This document shows positions 57,576 through 64,000 of a stretch of DNA of 64,000 bases, one piece after another. The stretch is taken from positions 1-64,000 of the forward strand of contig NZ_WKJD01000002.1 of the NCBI RefSeq assembly GCF_009674665.1. The letters are read 5' to 3'. Under the pieces are notes generated by a model. That model did not search any database and was not told where the DNA came from. It worked only from the letters and a program-made list of their open reading frames with translations. Within the stretch, counting starts at the first letter, position 1; each line of letters starts with the position of its first letter. This DNA is from Agromyces kandeliae. Lineage in GTDB: Bacteria > Actinomycetota > Actinomycetes > Actinomycetales > Microbacteriaceae. The position numbers and the translations under genes are program-made.

Positions 57576-57716
57576 TCAGCCGTGCTCGTCGTGGTGACCC
57601 TCGTGCAGGTGTGCCGACGCCGCGTCGAAGTGGATGCCGCAGCGGCGGCAGTACTCGGCCTTCAACTGCTCGTAGCGGTCGTGCGAGACGTGGTGCGCGT
57701 CCTCGTGTCCGGTCAT
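57576..57716 (-). CDS. 46-residue His-rich CxxC mini-protein
   Basis: Reads MTGHEDAHHVSHDRYEQLKA followed by EYCRRCGIHFDAASAHLHEG and HHDEHG. One CxxC pair and 11 histidines suggest a zinc- or metal-binding peptide. Its ATG overlaps the stop of the acetyltransferase gene (ATGA at 57713-57716), so it is translationally coupled. I do not recognise a family. The coupling and its non-random composition make it more likely than not to be real. Confidence 0.6.
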   Translation of the reverse strand: MTGHEDAHHVSHDRYEQLKAEYCRRCGIHFDAASAHLHEGHHDEHG

Positions 57717-58150
57717 GTCGCCCCCTCGACGGTGTCGCGTCCGCGGATCATCCACTGCTCGGGCCGCTCGAGCGGCTCGAACCCGAATCGTTCGTACAGG
57801 GTATGCGCATCCCCGGTCGCGAGCACGATCCGCTTCAGGCCCAGAGGTTCGAGTTGCGCGACGACGTAGCCGACCAGCCCGACGCCCACGCCGCGCCCGC
57901 GGGCCGACGGCGCGATGATCACGTCGCAGAGCCAGGCGAACGTGACGCCGTCGGTGACGATGCGCGCGTATCCGAGCTGCTCGCCGGTGCGGGCGTCGTA
58001 CGCGCCGTAGTTCCACGACGCGTCGATCGCGGCATCCTGCACCTCGCGCGGCCGGCCGAGCGCCCAGTACGCGTGCTCCGAGATCCACTCGTGCACGCGT
58101 GCCCGATCGAGGTCGCCCGTGTCCGCCGAGTACCGTATGCCGCCGCTCAC
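57713..58150 (-). CDS. GNAT-family N-acetyltransferase
   Basis: 145 residues from GTG 58150. WLCDVIIAPSARGRGVGVGL (about 73-92) is motif A with Arg-Gly-x-Gly-x-Gly; KRIVLATGDAHTLYERFGFE follows as the C-terminal part. Substrate unknown; the length and DTGDLDRARVHEWISEHAYW start resemble amino-acid or aminoglycoside-like acetylases of the YjdJ type. First gene of a pair with the His-rich mini-protein. Confidence 0.92.
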   Translation of the reverse strand: MSGGIRYSADTGDLDRARVHEWISEHAYWALGRPREVQDAAIDASWNYGAYDARTGEQLGYARIVTDGVTFAWLCDVIIAPSARGRGVGVGLVGYVVAQLEPLGLKRIVLATGDAHTLYERFGFEPLERPEQWMIRGRDTVEGAT

Positions 58151-58188
58151 CAGCTCATCCTCGCAGCCACGGCCCGCCCGACGGCCAG

Positions 58189-58244
58189 CGAGATGACGCG
58201 AATTGCGCGTCGTCGACGCGCGAGCGGCGATTCGCGTCATCTCG
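58189..58244. repeat. intergenic palindromic repeat, family 2 copy 1
   Basis: CGAGATGACGCGAAT (58189-58203) pairs with ATTCGCGTCATCTCG (58230-58244). An inner palindrome GCGCGTCG-T-CGACGCGC lies at 58205-58221, so the whole element folds on itself. A second copy lies at 60048-60103. Confidence 0.85.
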
Positions 58245-58266
58245 CTGCGCGGCGACCGCTGGTCGG

Positions 58267-59289
58267 TCAGTGGTAGCGGCCCGAGTAGGCGTTGATCGCG
58301 GGCTGGCCGCCGAGGTGGGCGTAGAGGACGTTCGAGTCCTTCGGGATGTCGCCCGACGAGACGAGGTCGATGAGGCCCGCCATCGACTTGCCCTCGTAGA
58401 CGGGGTCGAGGATGACGCCCTCGAGGCGTCCGGTGAGCCGCATCGCCTCGTCGGTCGACTCGACCGGGATGCCGTAGAGGTCGCCGGCCCAGCCCTCGAG
58501 CACCGTGATCTCGTCGTCGCGCAGCCCGCGACCGAGGCCGATGGTCGACGCCGTGTTCCGCGCGATGCGCGCGACCTGGTCGCGGGTCTCGTCGATCTTC
58601 GCGGACGCGTCGATGCCGATCACCCGGCGCGGGCGTCCGCCGAAGTTCTGCTCGAGGTCGGCGAAGCCGGCGATCATGCCGGCGTGCGTCGAACCCGTGA
58701 CCGAGCACACCACGATCGTGTCGAAGACGACGCCGAGCTCGGCCTCCTGCGCGGCCACCTCGTGCGCCCAGTTCGCGAAGCCGAGGCCGCCGAGCGGGTG
58801 GTCGGACGCGCCGGCCGGGATCGGGTACGGCGTGCCGCCTCCGGCCTCGACGTCCGCGATCGCCTGCTTCCACGAATCGCGGAAGCCGATACTGAACCCC
58901 GCGGGGGAGAGCCGCACGTCGGCGCCCATGAGCCGGGAGAGCAGGATGTTGCCGACCCGGTCGTTGACCGAGTCCGGCCAGTCGACCCAGTGCTCCTGCA
59001 CGAGCACGGCCTTCATGCCGAGGTGCGCCGCGACCGCCGCGACCTGGCGGGTGTGGTTCGACTGCACGCCGCCGATCGAGACGAGCGTGTCGGCGCCCTT
59101 CGCGAGCGCGTCGGGCACGAGGTACTCGAGCTTGCGGGTCTTGTTGCCGCCGAAGGCGAGGCCGCTGTTCACGTCCTCGCGCTTCATCCAGACGCGGGCT
59201 CCGCCGAGGTGGGCGCTCAGGCGGTCGACCGGATGGATCGGGCTCGGCCCGAACGTCAGCTGGTGGCGGGGGAAGTCGGCGAGGGCCAT
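58267..59289 (-). CDS. acdS: 1-aminocyclopropane-1-carboxylate (ACC) deaminase
   Basis: 340 residues, the size of Acd[12 protein letters not shown] has the PLP lysine (K50, Pseudomonas K51). The Tyr-Glu pair that separates ACC deaminase from D-cysteine desulfhydrase is present in DPVYEGKS (Y298, E299), and [16 protein letters not shown] near 322 is also AcdS-like. It opens ACC, the ethylene precursor of plants, to 2-oxobutyrate and ammonia. It overlaps the GntR gene by 34 bases and is transcribed after it. The pair is bracketed by family-2 palindromic repeats. Plant association of the host is inferred. Confidence 0.92.
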   Translation of the reverse strand: MALADFPRHQLTFGPSPIHPVDRLSAHLGGARVWMKREDVNSGLAFGGNKTRKLEYLVPDALAKGADTLVSIGGVQSNHTRQVAAVAAHLGMKAVLVQEHWVDWPDSVNDRVGNILLSRLMGADVRLSPAGFSIGFRDSWKQAIADVEAGGGTPYPIPAGASDHPLGGLGFANWAHEVAAQEAELGVVFDTIVVCSVTGSTHAGMIAGFADLEQNFGGRPRRVIGIDASAKIDETRDQVARIARNTASTIGLGRGLRDDEITVLEGWAGDLYGIPVESTDEAMRLTGRLEGVILDPVYEGKSMAGLIDLVSSGDIPKDSNVLYAHLGGQPAINAYSGRYH

Positions 59290-59987
59290 GGTGCTCCTTC
59301 TTCGGTGGTGGGGGAGTGGGCCTCGTCGTCGTCGTCGAGGTCGAGCAACCGGCCGAGGGTCGACCAGTTGTCGTGGGTGGCGGCGGCGGCCTCGTCGGCG
59401 AGGCCGGCCGCGCAGAATTCGATGATGCGATCGTGGTCGGCGACCGAGCCGCGGCCGGCGAGCGAGCCGAATCGCGCCCGTTCGAGCCGACGGAGGAGCG
59501 GGGTGACCTGCTCGAGCAGGCCCGGCAGGAGGGGATTGGCGCTCGCCGTCACCGCGACGCCGTGGAAGGCGTCGTCGGCGGTGATCGCCGCGTCGACGTC
59601 GTCGGCGTGCAGGGCCTCCGCGAACGCGGCGTTCGCATCGCCCATGGCCTCGAGGTCGGCCGTGGTCAGCTGCGGCACCGCTTCCCGGACGGCGAGCGCG
59701 TGCAGCGTGGCCGCGATGCGCTGCGCGGCGAGCGCGGTGCGCGTGTCGAGCGGCGCGACGACGGTCTGCTTCGCCCGCCGGGTCTGCACCAGCCCGGCGA
59801 CCTCGAGCCGGGCGATCGCCTCGCGGATGGGCGTGCGGCTGACGCCCAGCCACGCTTCGAGCTCTGGGTCGCGCAGTCGCTCGCCCGGTGCGAGCTCGCC
59901 CGAGACGATCGCGTCGCGCAGGTGGGTGTAGGCGTGGTCGCGCATCGACTTCGGGCGCTCGGCTGGAGCACGGGCGGGCAGCGGCAT
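59256..59987 (-). CDS. GntR (FadR/FCD) regulator of the ACC deaminase
   Basis: 243 residues from ATG 59987. [20 protein letters not shown] (about 22-41) and [20 protein letters not shown] form the GntR winged helix, and the FCD domain follows with [19 protein letters not shown] and [14 protein letters not shown] (metal-binding Asp and His). It overlaps the deaminase start, so both are one unit. The palindrome touching its start codon is the likely operator. In Pseudomonas acdR is an Lrp protein, so this GntR control is different. Confidence 0.92.
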   Translation of the reverse strand: MPLPARAPAERPKSMRDHAYTHLRDAIVSGELAPGERLRDPELEAWLGVSRTPIREAIARLEVAGLVQTRRAKQTVVAPLDTRTALAAQRIAATLHALAVREAVPQLTTADLEAMGDANAAFAEALHADDVDAAITADDAFHGVAVTASANPLLPGLLEQVTPLLRRLERARFGSLAGRGSVADHDRIIEFCAAGLADEAAAATHDNWSTLGRLLDLDDDDEAHSPTTEEGAPWPSPTSPATS

Positions 59988-60000
59988 GCAATATATTGCA
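59987..60000 (-). promoter_or_regulatory. GntR operator touching the start codon
   Basis: TGCAATATATTGCA is a perfect 14-base palindrome whose first base pair is that of the ATG of the GntR gene. There is no room for a ribosome site, so translation is probably leaderless, with the AT core possibly serving as -10 region for a start at the ATG or with another upstream start site. Confidence 0.6.
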
Positions 60001-60047
60001 GCGGATGCCAAGGCTCGCGTCAAGCCCGCCTGCGGCCGTGGGCCGCC

Positions 60048-60103
60048 CGAGATGACGCGAATCGCTCCTCGAAGATGCGCGAGCAGCGATTCGCGTCATC
60101 TCG
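60048..60103. repeat. intergenic palindromic repeat, family 2 copy 2
   Basis: A 19-base arm (60048-60066, starting CGAGATGACGCGAAT) pairs perfectly with 60085-60103 around 18 bases. The outer 15 bases of each arm equal those of copy 1. It lies just downstream of the DUF3806-type gene. Confidence 0.85.
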
Positions 60104-60114
60104 CGGCTCGGGAG

Positions 60115-60603
60115 TCAGCGGCGCCGGGTGGTGCCGCGCTCGCCGAGTGCGAGGCGCCGCACGTGGGTGAGCCGCTCGGCGGTCTCGACGAGGAAGGCGC
60201 CCGACCCCTCTTCGGTGCGCCAGTGCTCGTCGACGATGCCGATGGGGTGCAGGAGCACCTGCCCGCGCGGCTGGTACAACGCCAGCTCGAGTCCGTGGGC
60301 GTGCTCGGCGAGACGCCATGAGAGGCCGGTGCGGCGGGCGACGTAGTCGCCGAACGCCGTGCCGAGGGCGTTCACCATGATCGCCGGGTCGTCGCGTTCC
60401 GGTGGGTTGATGCGGCGCCATCCTGCCGACCAGCGCTCGTAGAGTGCGCGCACCTGCTCGAGGTCGTCGGGGTCGGCGCCCGCATCGGCGACGAGCGCGA
60501 CGTGCGAGTCGATCCAGTCGCGCTCGGGTTCGCCGATCTCGACGAGGCGCGGCATCGGCGGCGCATCGTCGATGGGCGCCGTCCGGCGCGAGAAGAGGGG
60601 CAC
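60115..60603 (-). CDS. DUF3806-family protein
   Basis: 162 residues from GTG 60603. AIMVNALGTAFGDYVARRTG and LALYQPRGQVLLHPIGIVDE are the DUF3806 pattern, preceded by a helical WIDSHVALVADAGADPDDLE. No catalytic residue can be named and no partner is adjacent. Probably cytosolic; function unknown. Ends 12 bases from the family-2 repeat copy 2. Confidence 0.82.
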   Translation of the reverse strand: MPLFSRRTAPIDDAPPMPRLVEIGEPERDWIDSHVALVADAGADPDDLEQVRALYERWSAGWRRINPPERDDPAIMVNALGTAFGDYVARRTGLSWRLAEHAHGLELALYQPRGQVLLHPIGIVDEHWRTEEGSGAFLVETAERLTHVRRLALGERGTTRRR

Positions 60604-60726
60604 CCGTCGATTCTGCCCCGAACCGGCGACGCCGGCGCTCGAGGGTGACGGGTGTCGTCCGTCCGGCGTAGCGTGTCGCGCATCCGCGCAGGCATCCGCC
60701 CGGCGCGCCGCATCCGAGGGGGAACG

Positions 60727-61161
60727 ATGGCCAACCTGGTCGTGCACTTCGAGATCCACGCGACCGAGCCGCAACGGCTCGTCGAGTTCTACGGCGACCT
60801 GCTGGGCTGGCGGTTCACGCAGTTCGGCGACATGCCGTACTGGATGATCGACACCGGCGAGGGGGCCATCGGCAACGTCGACGGGCAGCCGGGCCTGGGC
60901 ATCAACGGCGGGCTCACCCAGCGCGACGGGCCGGCGCCCGAGATCGGCGCGCCCGTGAACGGCTGCAACCTCGTCATCGGCGTCGACGGCGGCATCGACG
61001 AGGTCATGCGTCGAGCCGTCGAGCTCGGCGCGACCGAGATGATGCCCGCGGAGGACATGCAGGGCGTCGGCCGGGTCGGCTACCTCATCGACCCGGACGG
61101 CAACGGGTTCGGGCTCATCTCGCCGACCCTCTCCGACGGCACGAGCGCGATGACGGGCTGA
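60727..61161 (+). CDS. VOC-family protein (glyoxalase-like)
   Basis: 144 residues. VVHFEIHATEPQRLVEFYGD (5-24), LLGWRFTQFGDMPYWMID and GRVGYLIDPDGNGFGLIS are the VOC fold with a conserved His near residue 7 and Glu/Asp at the end. Single domain, so it probably acts as a dimer. Substrate unknown. Divergent from the DUF3806 gene. Confidence 0.9.
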   Translation: MANLVVHFEIHATEPQRLVEFYGDLLGWRFTQFGDMPYWMIDTGEGAIGNVDGQPGLGINGGLTQRDGPAPEIGAPVNGCNLVIGVDGGIDEVMRRAVELGATEMMPAEDMQGVGRVGYLIDPDGNGFGLISPTLSDGTSAMTG

Positions 61162-61259
61162 GGCGGGTCATCGCCGGTTCATCGGGCCCGCATGGCGGGC
61201 GCACAGGCGCACCCGCCAGCGTGGTCGCGAACATCCCGCCACGAGACGAGGAGACCGCG

Positions 61260-62183
61260 ATGGCGAACGAGGCGGACCCGACGACCGACCCGACGCGCGA
61301 GCTCGCCGTCGAACAGCGATGGGTCGACGAGCACGGCGAGGTCATCGACGAGGACCACCGCGGACTCACGTACGACATCCGGACGCTCATCGATCGCCGC
61401 CGCGCGCTCGGCATCTTCGGCGGTGTCGGGCTCACCTCGCTCCTCGCGGCGTGCGGCATGAGCGAGACCGATGCGGCCGGCGCGTCCGCCGGTTCGACGG
61501 GGTCCTCGTCGTCGAGCGCGTCCGCCTCGCCGAGCGCGACGGCCGCGGCATCCGGCCCGGTCGACGAGGTTCCGGACGAGACCGCCGGACCGTACCCGGG
61601 CGACGGCTCGAACGGCGTGAACGTGCTCGACGATTCGGGCATCGTGCGCAGCGACATCCGCTCGTCGTTCGGATCCTCGACGGCCGTCGCCGACGGGGTG
61701 CCCCTCACGATCCGGCTCACCGTGCGCGACGCCGCGACGGGCGGCCCGATCGTCGGAGCGGGGGTCTACCTCTGGCACTGCGACCGCGACGGCGGGTACT
61801 CGCTGTACAGTCCGGGGCTCCAGGACGTGAACTACCTGCGCGGCGTGCAGGCGACCGACGACAGCGGCACGGTGCAGTTCACCTCGATCTATCCGGCCTG
61901 CTACTCGGGCCGGTGGCCCCACATCCACTTCGAGGTGTACTCCGACGTCGCGAACGCCATCGCGTCGGGCCCGATCGTGAAGACCTCGCAGATCGCGCTC
62001 CCGGAGGAGGTGAACGCCGTCGTCTACGCCACCGCCGGCTACGAGCAGAGCGTGCAGAACGCCGCACGGGTGAGCCTGTCGAGCGACAACGTGTTCGGCG
62101 ACGACGGCGGCATCCACCAGATCGCCTCGATGTCGGGCTCGGTGTCGTCGGGCTACACGGCGGCGCTCACGATCGGGGTCTGA
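61260..62183 (+). CDS. exported intradiol dioxygenase-like protein
   Basis: 307 residues. About 45-70 hold a Tat-like signal, RRRALGIFGGVGLTSLLAA, followed by CGMSE with a lipobox (LAAC), so it should be a lipoprotein outside the cell. The catalytic domain has AGPYPGD, VYLWHCDRDGGYSLYS, SIYPACYSGRWPHIHFEVYS. Tyr, Tyr, His-x-His as in protocatechuate 3,4-dioxygenase are present, so an iron site is plausible. The substrate may be a catechol from lignin or humus. Long N-terminal region before the signal is unusual; a start nearer 61370 would be more normal. Confidence 0.88.
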   Translation: MANEADPTTDPTRELAVEQRWVDEHGEVIDEDHRGLTYDIRTLIDRRRALGIFGGVGLTSLLAACGMSETDAAGASAGSTGSSSSSASASPSATAAASGPVDEVPDETAGPYPGDGSNGVNVLDDSGIVRSDIRSSFGSSTAVADGVPLTIRLTVRDAATGGPIVGAGVYLWHCDRDGGYSLYSPGLQDVNYLRGVQATDDSGTVQFTSIYPACYSGRWPHIHFEVYSDVANAIASGPIVKTSQIALPEEVNAVVYATAGYEQSVQNAARVSLSSDNVFGDDGGIHQIASMSGSVSSGYTAALTIGV

Positions 62184-62227
62184 CCCGCAGCGCGGGCCAT
62201 GTCGGCGGGCGGTGCGAGGATGATCGC

Positions 62228-63772
62228 GTGCTGCTCGACGAGGTCGTGACGACGGTCGAGCGGGTCGCATCCACGCGGTCGCGGCTCGCGAAGGTCGACG
62301 CGCTCGCGGGCCTGCTCGCGGGGCTCGCTCCCGACGAGATCGTCCCCGCGGTCGGATTCCTCACCGCCAAGCCGCGGCAGGGCAGGGTCGGGGTCGGCTG
62401 GCGCACGCTCCGGGGCGGGCTCGGCGACCCGGCGGGTGACGCGTCCCTGACGATCCACGACGTCGACGACGCGCTCGAGCGCCTCGCGGGCGCCGCGGGC
62501 TCCGGCTCCGCCGCCGAGCGCGCCGCGGTGCTCGCGGACCTCGGTGCGCGCGCGACCGCCCGCGAGCAGGACTTCGTGTCGCGGGTGATCCTCGGAGAGC
62601 TCCGCACCGGGGCGCTCGAGGGGGTCCTGACGGACGCGATCGCGCGCGCCGCCGAGCGGCCGGGCGACGTCGTGCGCCGCGCGGCGATGCTCTCGGGCGA
62701 CCTCGGCGAGACGGCGCGCATCGCGCTCACGGGTGCGCCGGGCGACCTCGAGGCCGTCGGGCTGATGGTCGGCCGGCCGGTGCTCCCGATGCTCGCCGGG
62801 ACCGCGCCGAGCGCCGCGGCCGCGCTGGAGCAGGCCGGTGAGGCATCCGTCGAGTTCAAGCTCGACGGGGCGCGCATCCAGGTGCACCGGGCCGGCGACG
62901 ACGTCCGCGTCTTCACCAGGAACCTCGCCGACATCACGCACCGGGTGCCCGAGGTCGTCGACGTGGTCCGGGGCTTCCCTGCCCGCGAACTCATCCTCGA
63001 CGGTGAGACGCTCGCGCTCGACGAGGGCGGCGCGCCGCGCCCCTTCCAGGAGACGATGTCCCGGTTCGGCGCCGAGGCCGCACGCGAGGTGCAGCTGCAC
63101 CCGTGGTTCTTCGACGTGCTCCACGTCGACGGGCGCGACCTCATCGACGAGCCGCTCACCGCGCGACTCGCCGAGCTCGAGCGCGTCGCCGGGGAGCACC
63201 GCATCCCCGGCGAGGTGACCGACGATCCCGAGGTCGCCGAGCGCGTGGCGCGCGAGGCGCTCGCCGCCGGGCACGAGGGCGTGGTGGTGAAGGGCGTCGG
63301 CGCGCCCTACGCGGCGGGCCGCCGAGGCGCGAGCTGGATCAAGGTCAAGCCGGTGCTCACCTACGACCTCGTCGTGCTCGCTGCCGAGTGGGGCTCCGGC
63401 CGGCGGACCGGATGGCTGTCGAACCTCCACCTCGGCGCACGCGACCCGGCGGGTGAGTTCGGCGACCCCGATGGGTTCGTCATGGTCGGCAAGACGTTCA
63501 AGGGGCTCACCGACGAGCTCCTCAGGTTCCAGACGGAGCGATTCCCCGAGATCGAGACGCGCCGCACCGCGAGCACGGTGTTCGTCGAGCCGGTCACGGT
63601 GGTCGAGGTCGCGATCGACGGCGTGCAGCGCTCCAGCCGGTACCCGGGCGGCATCGCGCTGCGCTTCGCGCGCGTGAAGGGGTACCGTCCCGACAAGAGT
63701 TCGGGCGAGGCCGACACGATCCAGGCGCTGCGCGAGCTGCTGCGCGGCGGAGACGAAGGGGGAACGACATGA
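62228..63772 (+). CDS. ATP-dependent DNA ligase
   Basis: 514 residues from GTG 62228. EFKLDGARIQVHR has the KxDG nucleotidylation motif (K211), preceded by a helical DNA-binding domain (1-180). Later motifs are FTRNLADITH, ELILDGETLAL, EGVVVKGVGAPYAAGRRGAS and SWIKVKPV. It matches the actinobacterial LigB class rather than the LigD type, as no polymerase or phosphoesterase domain is attached. It is an extra ligase beside the NAD-dependent enzyme expected elsewhere. It overlaps the next VOC gene by four bases. Confidence 0.95.
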   Translation: MLLDEVVTTVERVASTRSRLAKVDALAGLLAGLAPDEIVPAVGFLTAKPRQGRVGVGWRTLRGGLGDPAGDASLTIHDVDDALERLAGAAGSGSAAERAAVLADLGARATAREQDFVSRVILGELRTGALEGVLTDAIARAAERPGDVVRRAAMLSGDLGETARIALTGAPGDLEAVGLMVGRPVLPMLAGTAPSAAAALEQAGEASVEFKLDGARIQVHRAGDDVRVFTRNLADITHRVPEVVDVVRGFPARELILDGETLALDEGGAPRPFQETMSRFGAEAAREVQLHPWFFDVLHVDGRDLIDEPLTARLAELERVAGEHRIPGEVTDDPEVAERVAREALAAGHEGVVVKGVGAPYAAGRRGASWIKVKPVLTYDLVVLAAEWGSGRRTGWLSNLHLGARDPAGEFGDPDGFVMVGKTFKGLTDELLRFQTERFPEIETRRTASTVFVEPVTVVEVAIDGVQRSSRYPGGIALRFARVKGYRPDKSSGEADTIQALRELLRGGDEGGTT

Positions 63773-64000
63773 CGGACGGCGCGGGCGCGGCGGGCGCGGC
63801 GGGCCCGGCCGGCGGCGGGCGGGTACGCCAGCTCCGACTCGTCGTCGAGGCCGAGGACTTCGACGCGGCGCTGACGTTCTTCCGCGATGTGCTCGGCATG
63901 CCCGAGCAGGAGTCCTACAGCGGTGATGACGGCGCCGAGGTCCGCATCCTCGACGCCGGACGGGCGACGCTCGAGCTGTCGAACCCGGCTCAGGTCCGGT
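63769..64000 (+). CDS. VOC-family protein, 3' end cut by window edge
   Basis: The frame opens at ATG 63769 inside the ligase stop codon (ATGA) and runs to the edge, 77 codons. After an Ala/Gly-rich start (MTDGAGAAGAAGPAGGGRV) the sequence RQLRLVVEAEDFDAALTFFR, DVLGMPEQESY and VRILDAGRATLELSN is a VOC domain. It is coupled to the ligase, with which it may share transcription. Confidence 0.85.
   Translation, partial: MTDGAGAAGAAGPAGGGRVRQLRLVVEAEDFDAALTFFRDVLGMPEQESYSGDDGAEVRILDAGRATLELSNPAQVR

Noticed and set aside
58267-59289. D-cysteine desulfhydrase as the product
   Set aside because: The Tyr-Glu pair in DPVYEGKS and overall length favour ACC deaminase.

Overview
The window is high-GC DNA with codon use, short intergenic gaps, many GTG starts and frequent GCATCC/GGATGC words typical of an actinobacterium. 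The closest fit is Microbacteriaceae (Agromyces/Microbacterium-like); this placement is inference. About 52 protein genes are supported. I found no rRNA, tRNA, CRISPR array, transposase or integrase.

Layout. 1-8.2 kb: a DUF222/HNH endonuclease cut by the left edge, a small membrane protein, an XRE regulator overlapping an AbiEii/DUF6036-like nucleotidyltransferase (probable toxin-antitoxin pair with its own operator), two uncharacterised minus-strand genes with a His-Asp microsatellite, a membrane protein and a LacI regulator. 8.5-17.3 kb: an island of visibly lower GC that looks like antiviral or stress defence. It holds a DUF4145-like protein, a three-gene cassette (helical protein with a HEPN-like motif, DndB/DGQHR-like protein, HEXXH metallopeptidase-like protein), a DUF4062 (TIR-like) protein, a membrane-anchored protein and an 884-residue HEPN-NB-ARC-TPR STAND ATPase with a C-terminal cold-shock-like domain. 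The distal 5 kb lies between two copies of the 5' end of the downstream ClpC-type ATPase gene, each with a HAIR operator for HspR. This suggests repeated insertion at one hotspot.

17.4-28.8 kb: ClpC-type ATPase, an MprF-like lipid aminoacyltransferase, a FAD monooxygenase/TetR pair with a clear operator, a cupin, a methyltransferase and a sulfatase. 28.8-37.4 kb: two giant uncharacterised genes (1537 and 1317 aa) in one operon. 37.7-46.2 kb: a ROK repressor divergent from an eight-product-type carbohydrate locus (binding lipoprotein, phosphotriesterase homologue, ROK kinase, permease, YhfX-like PLP protein, ABC ATPase, SIS protein). This may be an ABC-fed relative of the E. coli yhf operon for an unknown amino or phospho sugar.

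46.2-64 kb: mostly housekeeping and accessory metabolism. It includes a glycosyltransferase/TetR pair, a secreted protein, Fpg/Nei glycosylase, LysR divergent from an aldo/keto reductase, a thioredoxin-reductase-like enzyme, VOC proteins, ACC deaminase with a GntR regulator, an exported intradiol dioxygenase and an ATP-dependent DNA ligase. ACC deaminase, the exported dioxygenase and the sulfatase would suit a soil or plant-associated life. Two families of intergenic palindromic repeats (at 20.1/24.8 kb and 58.2/60.1 kb) occur twice each.
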